A stretch of 64,000 bases of DNA from Lichina pygmaea (GCA_963422465.1 OY730171.1:4732202-4796201); one strand, 5' to 3'. Positions 1 through 11,923 are shown, counted from the stretch's first letter. The notes: generated from the sequence alone by a model not told the origin. Numbers and translations are program-made.

Positions 1-24
1 ATGAACGACCGCTCGCATAGCACC

Positions 25-1499
25 TCAATACTCCACGGCATCCTCGAAGAGGCTCCTCGGCGGCTCCTCTCTTCGTCGACCCGGCCGCCCGTATTCGGAG
101 CGAGCGCCGGGACCCGCTGCTGCGGTAAAGTCCCCTCGACGAGGCTTTCCACGTGACCGGCATGGAACCCAAACCCCTTGAGCCCCCTGGCTTGGCCTCC
201 TAGCTTCACCAGGAACTCCGAGAGGCACTCGTCGAGCACCTCTCCCGCGCTCTCCTTGACGGCCGATCTGTCGACCCGAACGCCTCCGCCGCGGCGAGGT
301 GTCTCTCTGGGTTGCTCGGGCCTGTGCGGCGAAAGGCGACGGGGGCGGTGACGGCAACCGAGACTCGGTGCGGGATCAACGGTCGTGTCAAGCCGTACCC
401 AGGATGTCGATAGTCGCCCGGGTTCTGGCTCGACGTGGGATAGCTCGCGCCGTGGCAGAGGTGCACGCCGGCGTTGCCGGACCCAACGCCGGCGAAGGTG
501 GCGGCCAGGAGCATCTGCGACTGGGCCTTGGCGTCGTCGCGGTCGCGAATGGTCTGCGGCAGGTAGGCGACGGTGCAGCGGAGGGCCTGGAGCGAGAAGA
601 CGTCCGAGATGGGGTTGGCGCCCTGGTATGCCGGACACAGGATCGGATTCGACAGACGAGGAACCCTCTCGGTGTGCGGCAGCACCGTCCACGACTCCAA
701 CGCACGGCACAGCGCGTCGAGATCGCTCTACGCGTGCCCGGCCGAGGGCACGGTGCGCGTGTCGAGCGGGTCGCAGATGCCCAGCGCCGGGCGGAGCGCT
801 AAGGGCGATGCCTGTCTTGCGCAGCCTCGACTCGAGGTCGAAGATGGCGGTGCCCGCGGTCTCCGAGCCGGACCCGGCCGTCGTCGAGACCGCGACGAAC
901 GGCTTCGGCGCTTTCGTGATGGGCAGGCCTCGCCCGAGAGGCGCGTTTACGAGGTCGAGAAGGTCGGCGTCGGGGAGCCGGTGTAGAGGTTCACGAGCTT
1001 GGCCGTGTCGATGACGCTGCCGCCACCGACGGCGAGCAGGGCATCCGCAAGGATCAGCCTGCCAGATCGGACCGCATGCTCGATTTCTGCAGGGCTATGC
1101 TTAGCCACGGCGTCGTGCAGCAGGCCGGGAACATGGGGTCCCAAGGAGCCGTCCTTCCGTGACCGTCCGCATGACATCCAGCTTCGAGAAGGTATTGTCC
1201 GTCACGACAAGCACCTTCTTCGCTCCGAGCTTCCCGAAGTCCATTCCCGCCTCTGCGGTACAACCAGGGCCGGAAATGACGCCAGACGCTGCGATCTCGA
1301 AGGCGTACTCCTTCTCCTGGCTGTACTTCAGTGGGCTGGTGAGGCCTCGCTCGCCAGATCTGAGAGCCAGACGAGTCGTGCTGGACGGTTCCGGACTAGG
1401 ATGGCATGGACAGTCCGGTGGACGTGTATGTCGAAGGGTCCGTGGGAGTCTCCTCGTACGCCGCGCGGCGGCAGGAAGGACGTGGACCGCCTGCGTCAT
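25..1499 (-). pseudogene. Hydroxyacid-oxoacid transhydrogenase (iron-containing alcohol dehydrogenase family) pseudogene
   Basis: The minus strand carries the hallmarks of mitochondrial HOT/ADHFE1-type iron-dependent alcohol dehydrogenases, in the right order but in different frames. These are an N-terminal stretch with CPCHP; then YAFEIAAS, GPGCT and GAKKVLVVTDNT; the nucleotide-binding LAVGGGSVIDTAKLVNLYT; STTAGSGSETAGTAIFD; LRPALGICDPLDTRTVPSA; ALESWTVLPH; AYQGANPISD; FAGVGSGNAGVHLCHG; and the usual end LFEDAVEY before the stop at 25-27. I see at least four frame changes and one in-frame TAG (after VPSAGHA). None is explained by an intron, because no 45-nt gap with splice sites lies at the breaks. 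The region after DVMRTVTEG is also shortened and diverged. GC content is like that of the intact genes, so this is not typical C-to-T repeat mutation. It is most likely a decayed host gene. Several assembly indels are the alternative, and a cDNA or re-read would settle it. Confidence 0.8.
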
Positions 1500-2212
1500 C
1501 GTAGCCTCGGCGTTCGACGGAGGTTCAGCTCAATCTACTCGGCATCGAGGCCATCCATGTTCGAATCGCCCACGGGCTGCCCCGTCAGAGCTGTACCTGA
1601 CGTATCGTGAACCCCTCAACGCTAGATATCTCGTGGCCGGTCGCGCGGCCGGGCGTGGCGGGGTCGCAGGCGTCATGGCGGGGCTCGTCCTCGTCTCACA
1701 GCCACAGCCGCGATCGCACGGTGGAAAGGCCGTGTCGGCCAACAACAGCTGACCACACGGCGAAGCGCGGCGTATGGAGCGAAGGATAGCTCGAGTCTGC
1801 GACGAGATCTCGAGAGTGGTAGCCACCGTCGACGAAAGGTCGTCCATGTCGTCAGACACGGTCATCTCAGGTCACGTGCACGGGCCGCATCGCATTCCTT
1901 GCGGCTGTCGTCGGACAGAAAAGCCGGCGCCGGCAAAATCCGACAAGCCGATATTAAAGTACCCGGTCGTGCCAGTCACGCCGGTCAAGTTATCCTCATC
2001 CTCATCTACAGAAAGGCCGGCGTTCGACTCGAGAGGAGACCCGTGACCGGACCGCCGAAGGCTTCGTCTCGACGCCCCGCTGGCGTATCATCCTCCCTCG
2101 GCGACCCCCCGCATCGCGACATGAAGGCGCGCCCCTCCTTCCTTCGACCCTGCCAACGCACACCGTGACGAGTTCCTTCCCGCAACGTTCGAACGAGTCG
2201 AGTCTCGACAGC
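1500..2212. other. Intergenic, no gene seen
   Basis: No conserved frame is seen on either strand. The last part is the leader of the gene starting at 2213. It contains a 15-codon upstream ORF (ATG at 2121, stop TGA at 2166-2168) that closes 44 nt before the main ATG. Confidence 0.5.
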
Positions 2213-3784
2213 ATGGAGGACACGCAGGATGTCGGTTCGGACGACTTTGGTCGGGCCTTGGCCGGTCGGGCCTTGGCCGCTCCGGCCCACCTCAAGAAGA
2301 AAGGCAGGGCCCTGTCGGACACGCCGCCGGCGCAGGTACCGTCCCCGAAGTTCGGCGAATTGGCCACCTCGTCGAAGGACGACATATCGGTCATGCCGAC
2401 CACGATCCAGACTCCACGGCCCTCGCTATCGACGCGGGGCCTGTCGCTGCAACTGCCACCGTACGGCTCGCCGCCGCAGAACGCGCTGCCGCCGCCGAGA
2501 CGGGCTCCCGCGTCGCCCAAGCTCGGCCCCACTCTCACCTATGGCTCACCGGCGTCGGTGCTCCCTCGTCGCTCCCGAGGCTTGGACTTCTCTCGAGCAT
2601 GCACGAATCTCCACCACTCGACCCTGGCCGACTCCTCGCCCGAATCGTCTCCGATCTTGGCGGCGAGGGCCATCGGGACGCCCAACGGGCGCAGTTTCCA
2701 GAGCGGGTGGGGTGCGCTGGGCCCCGTCGGCCACTCCTACCAGAGTGCCTGGTCGGGTCATGGCCACGGTGAGAGGACCAGCATGGCCAGCTCCATCGGC
2801 AGCGTCAACATGCTGGCTTCGGGCTCCGACGAGAGCAGCTCAGACCCGGACGAAGACATGGACGCGCTCGACCACGAGGACCCGATCGTCATGACGCCTC
2901 AGACGAACAAGATGTTCGGTGACTCGGCCTTTGGCAGGCCCACGGGCGCCGCCAACAACGCCGCACCGTTCAGCCCCGGGTCCGATTGGATGGGCGGCCA
3001 CGCACCGGCAGCCCGAAGCCTGCTCAATTTCCGCCGGCCCCGCTCGACCGCCAGGAGACGTCGGAAGGAATCGAGCAGCGCCAGCCTCAGCGGTGGCAGT
3101 TCGATGCCGAGCCCTGGCGCCGCGTCTCCGGCAGCGATGAGAGGCGTCGAGGCGCCCTACGTCCACTCTTCGTGCGACTGGCTGGGCAACGTTCACCGCT
3201 CGCGTCGGGTGAGTCTCACGATCGGGACCAGCGACCTGCACTTGTCGTCCGGGGCCGAGAGCGACGAGGGCGGGCCCACCGTGGCAGGGACGCCTCGGGA
3301 GAAGAGGGGCGTCGTCAAACGCGCGGTCACGCGGCGAGGCAACCTTCTGGTAAGCTGCTCCCTGGCGGAACGCTCTGCGGTACGTGCGTGTGTGTGTGTG
3401 TGTGTGCGCGTATACGTGTGCTGACCTGGCCGCAGCCCAAGACCAAGAACTTTGCTCGGATCAAGGCGGCGCTCATGGAGGAGGGCGCGCCCGTCGACAG
3501 CGATGTCCGGAGGGAGGCCGAGGTGGTCCGCCAGGTGCTCGAGCGTGACACGGATCAGTCTTCGACGCAGGGAGCGCAGTCGCCCGGCCTCGTGTGGCCC
3601 ACGAACTCGGCCACGGCGCTCGGCCTGCACGACGCGCTCGAGAGCGAGTCAGGCGACGACACGACGCGGGGCGACGCGATGGCGCGGAGTCTCGATCGGT
3701 TCCCGTCGCAGACGTTCAACATGCAGGCGAAGCGGCTGTCCGGCGGCAAGGAGTTCTGGGAGAGCTTCGACTCGCGCACGCGGA

Positions 3785-3829
<45 letters not shown>

Positions 3830-4479
3830 TCCCGCGGGCCGGCTCTCTCGCGGCCAGCGACGACACGCCGATGGACTCGCCCACGACCGGGGCCACGCCG
3901 ATCACGATCCCCGGCCAAAACCACGCCGTGGCCTTTGACCTCTCGACGAAATGCTCTCGATCGCCGCAGTCGTCGTCGTCGTCGACGACGCATCATCAGC
4001 CGTCGGCGGAGGAGATCACGCAGCGCATCCGACGCAAGCGCGCGCGCGACGACGACTTTGACCCGTTGTCGTTCAAGCGCCGCGCCGTGTCTCCGGGCGT
4101 CAGCGTGCAGAACAGCCCCGTGCTCTCGGAGTCGCCCATCCAACGCGACGGCGGATGGTGGGGTCTTCCCGTCGCCAGTGCTGCCTCCCGGGACCCATGG
4201 CCGACGTTGAGCCTGCATCATACGGCCGGCACCGCAAGTATCATCGGCCACCCAAGCGGGACGGGCAACGGCAACGGCAATGGACACGGCAACGGCAATG
4301 GATCCGGCAACAGCAACGGACCCGGCACTGGAGCCACCTGTTCTTCCTCCACCAAGCAAGCCAATCCGAGCGGCCGGGCAAGCAGCATCGTGAGCAGCAC
4401 CAGCGGCAGCGTCAAACGCGTCGGCTTTCACGGCATGAACGATACGAACGATGGGCTACACAAGATGAGCATTGAATGA
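2213..4479 (+). CDS. Conserved fungal low-complexity protein, function unknown
   Basis: Two exons, 2213-3349 and 3436-4479, give 726 aa. The intron 3350-3435 (GTAAGC...CGCAG) contains a (GT)n run and joins codon to codon. The open frame extends upstream of 2213, but the first ATG is there (MEDTQDVGSDDFG). The protein is Ser/Pro/Gly-rich and mostly disordered. It has an acidic stretch (DESSSDPDEDMDALD), an Arg-rich patch (STARRRRKES), a run of 15 prolines from a CCG repeat near 3787-3829, and Gly-Asn repeats near the C-terminus. The parts that look constrained are PKTKNFARIKAALMEEGAP, just after the intron; KRARDDDFDPLSFKRRAVSPG; and the last residues, KRVGFHGMNDTNDGLHKMSIE. From memory, that C-terminal pattern recurs in uncharacterised Pezizomycotina proteins. 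No enzymatic motif is visible. The conserved basic and phosphosite-like blocks suggest a nuclear or regulatory protein, which is inference only. Confidence 0.8.
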
Positions 4480-5852
4480 TCTATTCTTGTTCTCTCTATC
4501 TTTAGAAATGTATTGGTTTCGGAGCGGTGATGGGGATGATGGTGGTGGTGGTGGTGATGATGATGATGATCCTTGCAGCCGTGGGAGTCACGACATGCGA
4601 AGTCGTGCCAGCTATCTGGAGACACTTGGTGTTCGCGAAGCTCTTTTCGAGCGACAGACTCTTTTCAAGCGGACGTCATTGCTTGTGTCTGCATCTATCA
4701 TTCAACCTCGCTCTCGATCTATGATTCAACCTTACTCCCGATCCATCATCGAACCTTGCTCTCTATCTATCATTCAGCCTTACTCCCCATCTATCATTGA
4801 ACCTTTACTCCACATTTGTTCTCCATCATCCGTCTAGCTCCTTCATCTCTCACTTACTGTAGGGCTCCCTCATCTCGACGAGCGTACTGTAGCTTGTCTC
4901 CATTTGGCTCTTATAGCTTGTCTACATTTGCCTATCTTCAGTAGCTTAGGTAAGTATGCAACCCGTACATTACGTAAACGTTTTTCAATACCGTAGGGCT
5001 GGTTTTTGAGTTGTCTGGGTTGTTCAACTTGTTCAACTTGTTTGTGTCTAGATTGTTCAAGCTCGGGTTGTTTGGCGTACTTGTCTACCGTAGTAGCCTG
5101 TCTACTCGTAGTAATCAGCTTGTCTAGTAGCTTGTCTAGTAGTTTGTCTATGTTAGTCAACAGATTCAAAGTATGTGCCTTGAAATAGTATGTCGCCTTT
5201 AAGCTTGTCTCGCATCAGATTGTATGATACCGTACGAGTAGAGTTTCTGGCTTCTTTGGTGTGTCTCGGGTGTCTGGGTGTTTGACATGTGTACTTGGCG
5301 TGATCGGCATCTCCAGCATGTTCAGCATGTTCAGCATGTTCAGCTTATCTAGATTGTTTAGCTCGTCCAGCATGTCTAGACCAGCACATCGAGCTTGCCC
5401 ACCAAGTTCATCAGATCCAGCATATCGAGCATGTCTAGCTTGTCTAAGTTGTTCAGCTTGTCTAGACTGTCTACCTTGTCCAGCATGTCAGTACGCCCAC
5501 TCCAGCAGCTCTGACACCTGACATCAAGAGCTTCAGTTATGGAGGCGGTACTGTACAGTATCGTATGCTTAGTCAGTGGGATGCTGACTAAGACGATCGT
5601 TTGGAGCCGCTAGCGTACGAGGTACGTTCCGTACCTCTGATTACGTCACCACACTGGGCTTCAATGTGGAACCGAAGCCTGTACTGAGTACTTGTAGATA
5701 GCCTCCCCAGGGGTGCTATGACTTCTGGTCGTAGCCACGGTAGCCAACGGGTCTACGAGTACTCGGTACCGTACTGTATGGGTACCGTACCTTCGTACTG
5801 TCGCGTTGCCCCACCAAGACCGTAACGTCAACGGTTCCTCCACGAGACAACG
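4480..5852. repeat. Intergenic low-complexity DNA: GAT/GTG runs and degenerate cttgtctag / cagcatgtt repeats
   Basis: After a GATGGTGGTGGTGATGATG tract (about 4528-4570), several hundred bases consist of imperfect 9-13 nt repeats. These are attcaacctt(g)ctc with ccatctatcatt at 4695-4810, cttgtctag with ttgttcaact at 4910-5200, and cagcatgttcagcatgttcag with agcatgtctag at 5300-5490. Base composition is poorer in GC than in the flanking genes. The small frames across it are repeat-driven and look non-coding. The last 250 nt, rich in GTAC, precede the capping protein gene. Confidence 0.7.
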
Positions 5853-7050
5853 ATGGATGCGTCCGAAGTCTCCACCGTCTCGTCCTTCATACAGAGTGTC
5901 CCGCCTGGGGAGGTGAGCATATTATGGTGCCAATCAGTCGACAGAATGCTGATGCTCTGCTTAGTTGGCGGATGTTGTTGCTAGTCAGTCACCACGGAGT
6001 CCTGCGGAGACCTGGAAGCTCACAGTCAACAAGGCATCAAATTGTTGAGGCCCGGCTCCTCGGAATACGTTGAAGCCGCCCGACCTGCGTTTCAGAAATA
6101 TACTGAAGAGCAATTGACCACAACGAAGCTACCCGGGGGAAGCCAGCAGGTTGGATGACGAGTCCGAGATGGGACAGGCATCTAAGTAATGACTGCGGAA
6201 ACAGGTCATCATCAGCGAGGCCAACAAGCTGGACAACGGGCGCTACTACGACACCGAAAGCCAGACGTCGTTTGCGTTCGATCATGTCGCGCAGGTAAGA
6301 CCTTATGGCGCAATGCGGCTCTGGATTGACCATTGACTGGCGTAGAAAGCATCAGAACCAAAGAGCTTCGCGGTCGAGACTCAGCAGGCTGATTTGATGT
6401 ACGTCGTCTGGATCACGGAAGATGGATGTCTCAGCGTTGAGTATTGACACACGTAGGGAATCCCTGAGAAGGGGACTGGCCTCGAATGCAAAGGAACACT
6501 ATCCGGACGCTGCCTTTGGCGTATATCCAACCGACAACGACACCACCTTCACCATATGCTTGGTATCCAACAAGTACAGCCCAAACAACTTCTGGTGTGT
6601 TGTGTATCTGCTGTCTGAAAGGTCCCCTGTGCAGAGTTGATTTGTTTGCAGGAACGGCAGGTGGCGAAGTACATTCGTTTACTCGCCTCGAGAGGCCAAA
6701 GCGCTGGGCGTCGTCAACGTGGATGTTCACTACTACGAAGATGGCAACGTTCGTCTCACGGCCGCACGATCAGTCGAGATTGGCTTCACCCCTTCGGCTT
6801 CTGGCAGTGACGTCATGAAGGGATTGGCGGCCGCGGAGCAGAAGCTGCACGAGAGCCTCAATCAAGAATTCAGCAGTCTGAGCGAAGGAGTCTTCAAAGG
6901 ATTACGAAGGCAGCTGCCGGTGACCCGTCAGAAGGTGGAGTGGGATAAGATCGGTAGCTACCGTGTAGGTCTGAATGCCCAGCGTATATGGCGGATCGCT
7001 GACATCGTTTGCAGCTAGGGCAAGATATCGGTGGAGGTAGAGCCCGGTAG
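5853..7050 (+). CDS. CAP1: F-actin-capping protein subunit alpha
   Basis: Eight exons can be placed exactly: 5853-5912, 5965-5983, 6034-6149, 6205-6294, 6346-6398, 6457-6594, 6652-6964 and 7015-7050. They give 274 aa, the usual size of CapZ alpha. The protein caps barbed ends of actin filaments as a heterodimer with the beta subunit, at cortical actin patches. The N-terminus has the family pattern SSFIQSVPPGELADVV. Further on come YTEEQLTTTKLPGG, DNGRYYDTESQTSFAFDH, HYPDAAFGVYP, VSNKYSPNNFWNGRWRS, VDVHYYEDGNVRLTA and LRRQLPVTRQKVEWDKIGSYRLGQDIGGGRAR. This C-terminal block is the conserved actin-binding tail of the family. The intron at 5984-6033 was chosen because it restores LADVVASIKLLRPG. 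The seven introns are 50-64 nt. The next gene (cytochrome b5) is on the same strand, but nothing suggests co-transcription. Confidence 0.96.
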
Positions 7051-7828
7051 TCGAGGATGTTGAAGATCAGGAGCTGGAATTTCCGCTTGAATTGAGATCA
7101 CTACTATCAAGGAGTGCTGCAAGGTCTTACGCCAGTACTGCCGATGCGCTGTAAGAGCTCAAATTTCGAGGCGGTCCGTAGCTTGATCATCTACACGACT
7201 TGTATCAGCAAGCTGACGCAATAGAATGCTATTCAAGAGAGTACGACGTAGTGTGTCCAGTGTATCTAGTGTCACAAAAAGTTAGAAGCAGCCAGCATCC
7301 TGCGTGGGTCTATAGCCCCCTGAAAAATATACCCAGAGCACCATGAAGCTGTCACGTGATGTCACGTGGTGAGATCCATACAGCTACAGAGCTACGTAAT
7401 CAACCTGAATTGTCTCGTCGCGTCTTAGATCAGACCGATCTCGAAGTAGAAAATCGACTCGACAGCTGATCCGAGTGTCTTAGCTCATCTGCCCGAGAGC
7501 TAGGGTCCGGGTGGCGTATCGCCAACTTCGTCGGGGCGCTCGTCCGGTCCAGTCATCGAGACTCGACTGCTTTGGCAGAACGCACATCCCTCGTCGATCG
7601 ACAACCTCATACAGTTCCCATCTAGACCAACAACCTTTCTTGCTCGACTGAGCCTTTCTAAAGTGAGCGATTTCAAGCATCTTTCGATGTGGGTGCCACG
7701 ACCCCTTTCACAAATCTGCTTGGCTCAGGCAGCCGCTCAACTCGTTCCCCCCCCCCCCCCCCCCCCCCCCGGGGGTCGGATTGTGGGATCCTCGACTGAC
7801 GTTCTCGTTGCGACCAGAGACTGCCAGC
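7051..7828. other. Intergenic / promoter of cytochrome b5 gene, with a 24-nt poly-C run
   Basis: No gene is seen. A run of 24 C followed by 5 G lies at 7747-7775, about 55 nt before the cytochrome b5 ATG, and so is probably in its leader or core promoter. Two closely spaced CACGTG/TCACGTGATG motifs lie near 7350-7370. Confidence 0.5.
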
Positions 7829-8528
7829 ATGTCGAATCTGCCGAGCGGGCAGGAAATCTTGGGTGCGGGACCTGGGAGGCCGGCAGGCAAGGCCCAGGTC
7901 GACGCGGCCGAAGTCACGAGCGTCGGGCTCACCTACGCCGACGTTTCTGCGCACAACTCCAAGAATGATCTTTACCTCGTCATTCACGACAAAGTCTACA
8001 ACGCATCAAAATTCGTCGACGAACATCCGTAGGTCGCCCGTTGCGAGGCGACTTCTTAACATGTGTTGGGGTCTTGCTGACCCTGCGGGACTCTCGATCT
8101 AGTGGTGGTGAGGAAGTGCTGTTGGACGTCGGGGGCCAAGACGCCACCGAAGCCTTCGAGGATGTTGGCCACAGCGATGAGGCGAGAGAGATTTTAACTG
8201 GCCTCGAAGTTGGCGATTTGAAGCGCCAGGTTTGTCACCCCGCCCTACTGCTGCTATCTTGGAGTATCCTCTCCGTCCATTCCTCTGGAGTTTTTATGCT
8301 TGGCCCCGCTGCCCCTCATCGACTGACGCATCACTTCAATAGCCGGGAGACCCGAAGCCAAAGGTTGCTGTACAGCAGACCGCATCATCTAGCAATCTCT
8401 CTTCTGCTTCCACCGGTTCTGGCTTGGGTGTTGGATTATATGCGTTCGTGCTGGTCGGAGCTCTCGCTGGGTACGTGGCATGGAAATATTTTGCTGCCAC
8501 TGGCAACGAGGGCGGGTCAACGGCGTAA
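7829..8528 (+). CDS. Cytochrome b5, tail-anchored
   Basis: Exons 7829-8028, 8103-8229 and 8343-8528 give 170 aa. The heme domain is unmistakable: [36 protein letters not shown], then [20 protein letters not shown]. The two axial heme ligands are the His of HPGG and the His of VGHS. The first intron interrupts the HPGG codon set (CC|T GGT). After a Ser-rich linker, the C-terminus has one membrane segment ([18 protein letters not shown]) and a short polar tail, which is typical of ER tail-anchored b5. The protein supplies electrons to fatty-acid desaturases, sterol enzymes and P450s. The N-terminal extension of about 30 residues before the heme fold is somewhat long. ATG 7829 is the first ATG in frame. 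Confidence 0.95.
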
Positions 8529-9509
8529 TGTCCAATACAATCTGATTCCGCTTGCATGAGGATTGTGTCCTTGAACTTTGGCGCGCAAAACCACCAGTGA
8601 AGAGCTCATGTACGGGGCAATCGATGCACAGAGTTGAATGGCATCCTGTGCCAGAACATAACGCGTGTCCCCATCCTCGCTGTCGGTAATAGTTGTGCCA
8701 ACTATTACAACAGAACAGCTTTTCAACGTTCCTCATGTTGGCCTTCGTACGCACGTTGGGTTGAGCACGTCGTTTTGTTCGATACATTTCTCAATGTCCG
8801 AGCGGACGAGCTTGAGAGACGGCCATTGGTCGGCTACCGGTATTGTCTGCCGGACAGGAAAGAGAGGACCGCTCCGAGCTCTCAACTAAATCTAGAGTCA
8901 CGTGCCAGGGAGGATTATCGTGTACTCGTACTCGTACGGTACGTATGTACATACGTACGTACGGAGTACATACGTACTGTATGGCACGACAGATTCCTAG
9001 CTGGCGGCACAAGAGACTTGGAGCTCTTGCGTAAGGCGATGACGCTTACTCGGACAAGCAGCCCTGATCCTGGTCGACAGCTATCCTGACCTCTCTGGCT
9101 TGGTTTTTCCGAGCGAGGCAGAGTCCAACATGGGCGGCGGGATCTATCCTGCAGGTTACGTACGGATAGCAAGCATGCATGTCGACCGAAAAGGTCTAGC
9201 TTTCCAACACCCCGTCGATGGGGCAATGCCGCAGCCTTGCCAGAGATAGCGAGGCAGTGCGAGGCTGAGAAGCACTCGGCTGAGGGGCATGCGGCTGCAG
9301 GGTCTTTCTTCATGCTCGGGTATGAGCTCCGCCTGGACTCCCTCATTTCTGCCGACCTCGAAAGAGCGGCCTTGAACCTCGATGCTCTACAAAACCGAAG
9401 CTTGGCGGCACAGTCTTGCTAGCACTATCGACCACGATTCGCGACAGCCTCGAAAGAAGGTGCTCCAGCAGTTGGAGGACGGCTTCTCGATCACTTCGGT
9501 GACTCCGGC
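8529..9509. other. Intergenic, no gene seen; GTAC-rich island
   Basis: No coding frame is supported. A dense cluster of GTAC palindromes (gtacggtacgtatgtacatacgtacgtacgg) lies at about 8927-8985. The final part is the promoter of the NACHT gene. Confidence 0.5.
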
Positions 9510-11923
9510 ATGGCCGAGCGGGAGAAGATGAGTTGGACGCCTCAGTCACCTGAGCAGAGTACGAACTCCCAGTGCAGAGACCTATGGGCCGAAGCTCTGG
9601 ACAAGCTCGTGGAAGAGGAAAAGATAAGGATCCAAGAGACCGTCCCCGGCCCGGGAAGCGGAACGAACTCACCCCTGGACATGCTCGACGAGCTTCTTCA
9701 GGCGGCGAAAGACAGGCGGGACGAATGCTCGAGAAAACGCTGGAAGTTTCAAATCCGGGGACGGACCATCATCCTGCGCGATCTGATGGACAAGATGATA
9801 ATCTGGATCAACACTTTCAAAGCAGCCGGAGATGTAGCGGCCAATTTCGACGCGGGTTACTTCTCCTTGCCGTGGGCGGGAGTAAGGTTCTTGCTTCAGG
9901 TAAGCGCAAGAACATCAGTCCGACTGGTGGATGGGAGTATGTGGCTGAGACCGCCCCAGCTCGCGGTGTGCGACAGCCAGCAGATGGGCGCCATTCTGGT
10001 CGAACTCGAGAAAATCGGATATCTTCTCAGTCGATGCAAGTTATACGAACTATTTCACCTCCGAGGAAAGCCGGAGGACCAGGCTACCTCGAATCTGGTA
10101 GTGGCGTTGACGAACTTGTACGCGGAGATCTTGCGCTTCCTTTCCCGCGCGATTCAGCTGTACAGGAGAAGGACTGCGTCGCGAACAGTTCATGCCTTCT
10201 TTCACCCCGACAAGGTGGCCGATCATACCAAGCGCTTTCGAACGCTCGAGGAACGTGTGGATACAGAAGCTGGAGTCTGTGAGAGCGCAGCTCGTCGCAG
10301 CATGCGCGGCACGCTGGACGAGCGGGAGAAGCACTTGATGGAGCTCCTAGAAGGAATGCGGCAACCGCTCGTTCGTGTGGATTCCCGGATGTCCGACCTG
10401 GATGCCAGATTAAGTGACAAAGAACGCACCGATACTCTTTGTTGGGCATCAAGCATCCCGTTCGGCGAGAATCACTACACCGCACGCAAAGGACGTACCG
10501 AAGAGACCGGGCTGTGGCTGCTACGACACGAGCTGTACCACGAATGGCGGGCATCCAGCGCTTCGATGATACTGTGGATGCATGGTTGTCGTAAGTTCTG
10601 CCTCTGCTCCCTGCTTTCGCCAAGACGGGCTGACTGAAGGGATCAGCCGGTGCTGGCAAGACAAAGCTTGTCTCCACCGTTGTGGATGACATGCTTTGCA
10701 TCCTCAATTCCAAGCCTAACAGCGAAGCCGTGGCTTACTTCTACTGCGACCGCAATCAGTCTGGTCGCCGGAGTACCAAGTCAATTCTCAATAGCGTCGT
10801 CCGACAACTATCAACCTTCAAGGACGGCGATGTGATCCAGCCTCCGCTTATGCAGCTCTACAAGGAGAGGGAAAAGTCAGCGTTCGCTTCTGGTGGTCTC
10901 AAGATAGAAGAAAGCCGGAGCCTGCTTCGTCAGCTGACTGAACTGTACCTTCACACGACCATCGTGATAGACGCCTTGGACGAATGTGAGAGGGACTCTA
11001 GACCCAAACTGGTGGAAGCGCTGGATTTCGTCGTGCAAGAGTCGCCGAACCCCGTCAAGGTTCTGATATCGAGTCGTCAAGACGAGGACATCAGGCATCG
11101 GTTTGAGGGAGGCCCGAACGTCGGCATCAAGGCAACGGACAACAAGGACGACATAGCCAAGTTTGTGACCTCGAAGATTCAAAATTGGCCCGCACACTGG
11201 AGCGACAAGATACCTCCCCCGTTGAAGGAAGAGGTTTGCAAGACGTTGGTGGAGAAGAGCGATGGCATGTACGTAGTCCATCGCCACGGCTACGGCGAAG
11301 CTTTCGTCGTGCTCACTTGGCTTAGGTTCCAATGGGCATCACTGCAACTCGATCAGCTGTTCCGAACGGGTCCTCGCGAGGCCGATGTGCGCAAGTACCT
11401 GGGAAAGCTTCCCAAACAGCTGCGGGAGGCGTACGATGCGGTATACGAGGACATTCAGTCTCAGGAGGGCAGCGCCCCTCAAATCGCCGAGAGAGCGTTC
11501 CATTGGGTGATGGCGTCCCAAGTGCCCTTGACCCCTCAAGTCCTGCTTGGGGCGGTGTGCCAAGACCCCGAGACCAACTCCGTCGTCCCCGTCGACATTG
11601 ACATGGAGTACGTCCGCGACGCCTGCCGCAACCTGCTGCTGGTCGACGGATCCGGGCATTGCCGCTTCTCGCATCTGTCGGTCCAAGAGTACCTCGAGAC
11701 CCGTTGGAGCTACAGTCACGTACACGCCCAGGTATCCAAGGTCTGTCTCGATCTTCTCCGGCATCCGGAGGACTCCCAGGATCCCGAGGACGCACAGGAC
11801 TCCCTACGGGGTGTCTTCAACTACGCGATGATGTACTGGTCCATACACGTCCGAGAACACGACGAGGAGGCCATAGACCAGGGTTTGACCGCCGTTCGAA
11901 AGTGCCTTGGGATCGACGAATGA
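9510..11923 (+). CDS. NACHT-domain (STAND) NTPase without C-terminal repeats
   Basis: Exons 9510-9899, 9960-10590, 10647-11268 and 11326-11923 give 746 aa. The N-terminal 170 residues form a helical domain (LWAEALDKL, RRDECSRKRWKF, GYFSLPWAGVRFLLQ), common upstream of fungal NACHT domains and probably the one called DUF7708. Next comes HGCPGAGKTKLVST (Walker A; the intron at 10591-10646 splits its Pro codon), then TTIVIDALDEC (Walker B), VLISSRQD (sensor-like) and a winged-helix-like region (AYDAVYEDIQ, AFHWVMASQVPLT, FSHLSVQEYL). In fungi such proteins act in non-self recognition and programmed cell death. Most carry ankyrin, WD40 or TPR repeats after this point. Here the frame stops soon after the helical part and no repeats are seen downstream, so the protein is a short form or has lost its sensor. 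The intron at 9900-9959 is 60 nt and open, so a longer unspliced version is possible. Confidence 0.88.
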
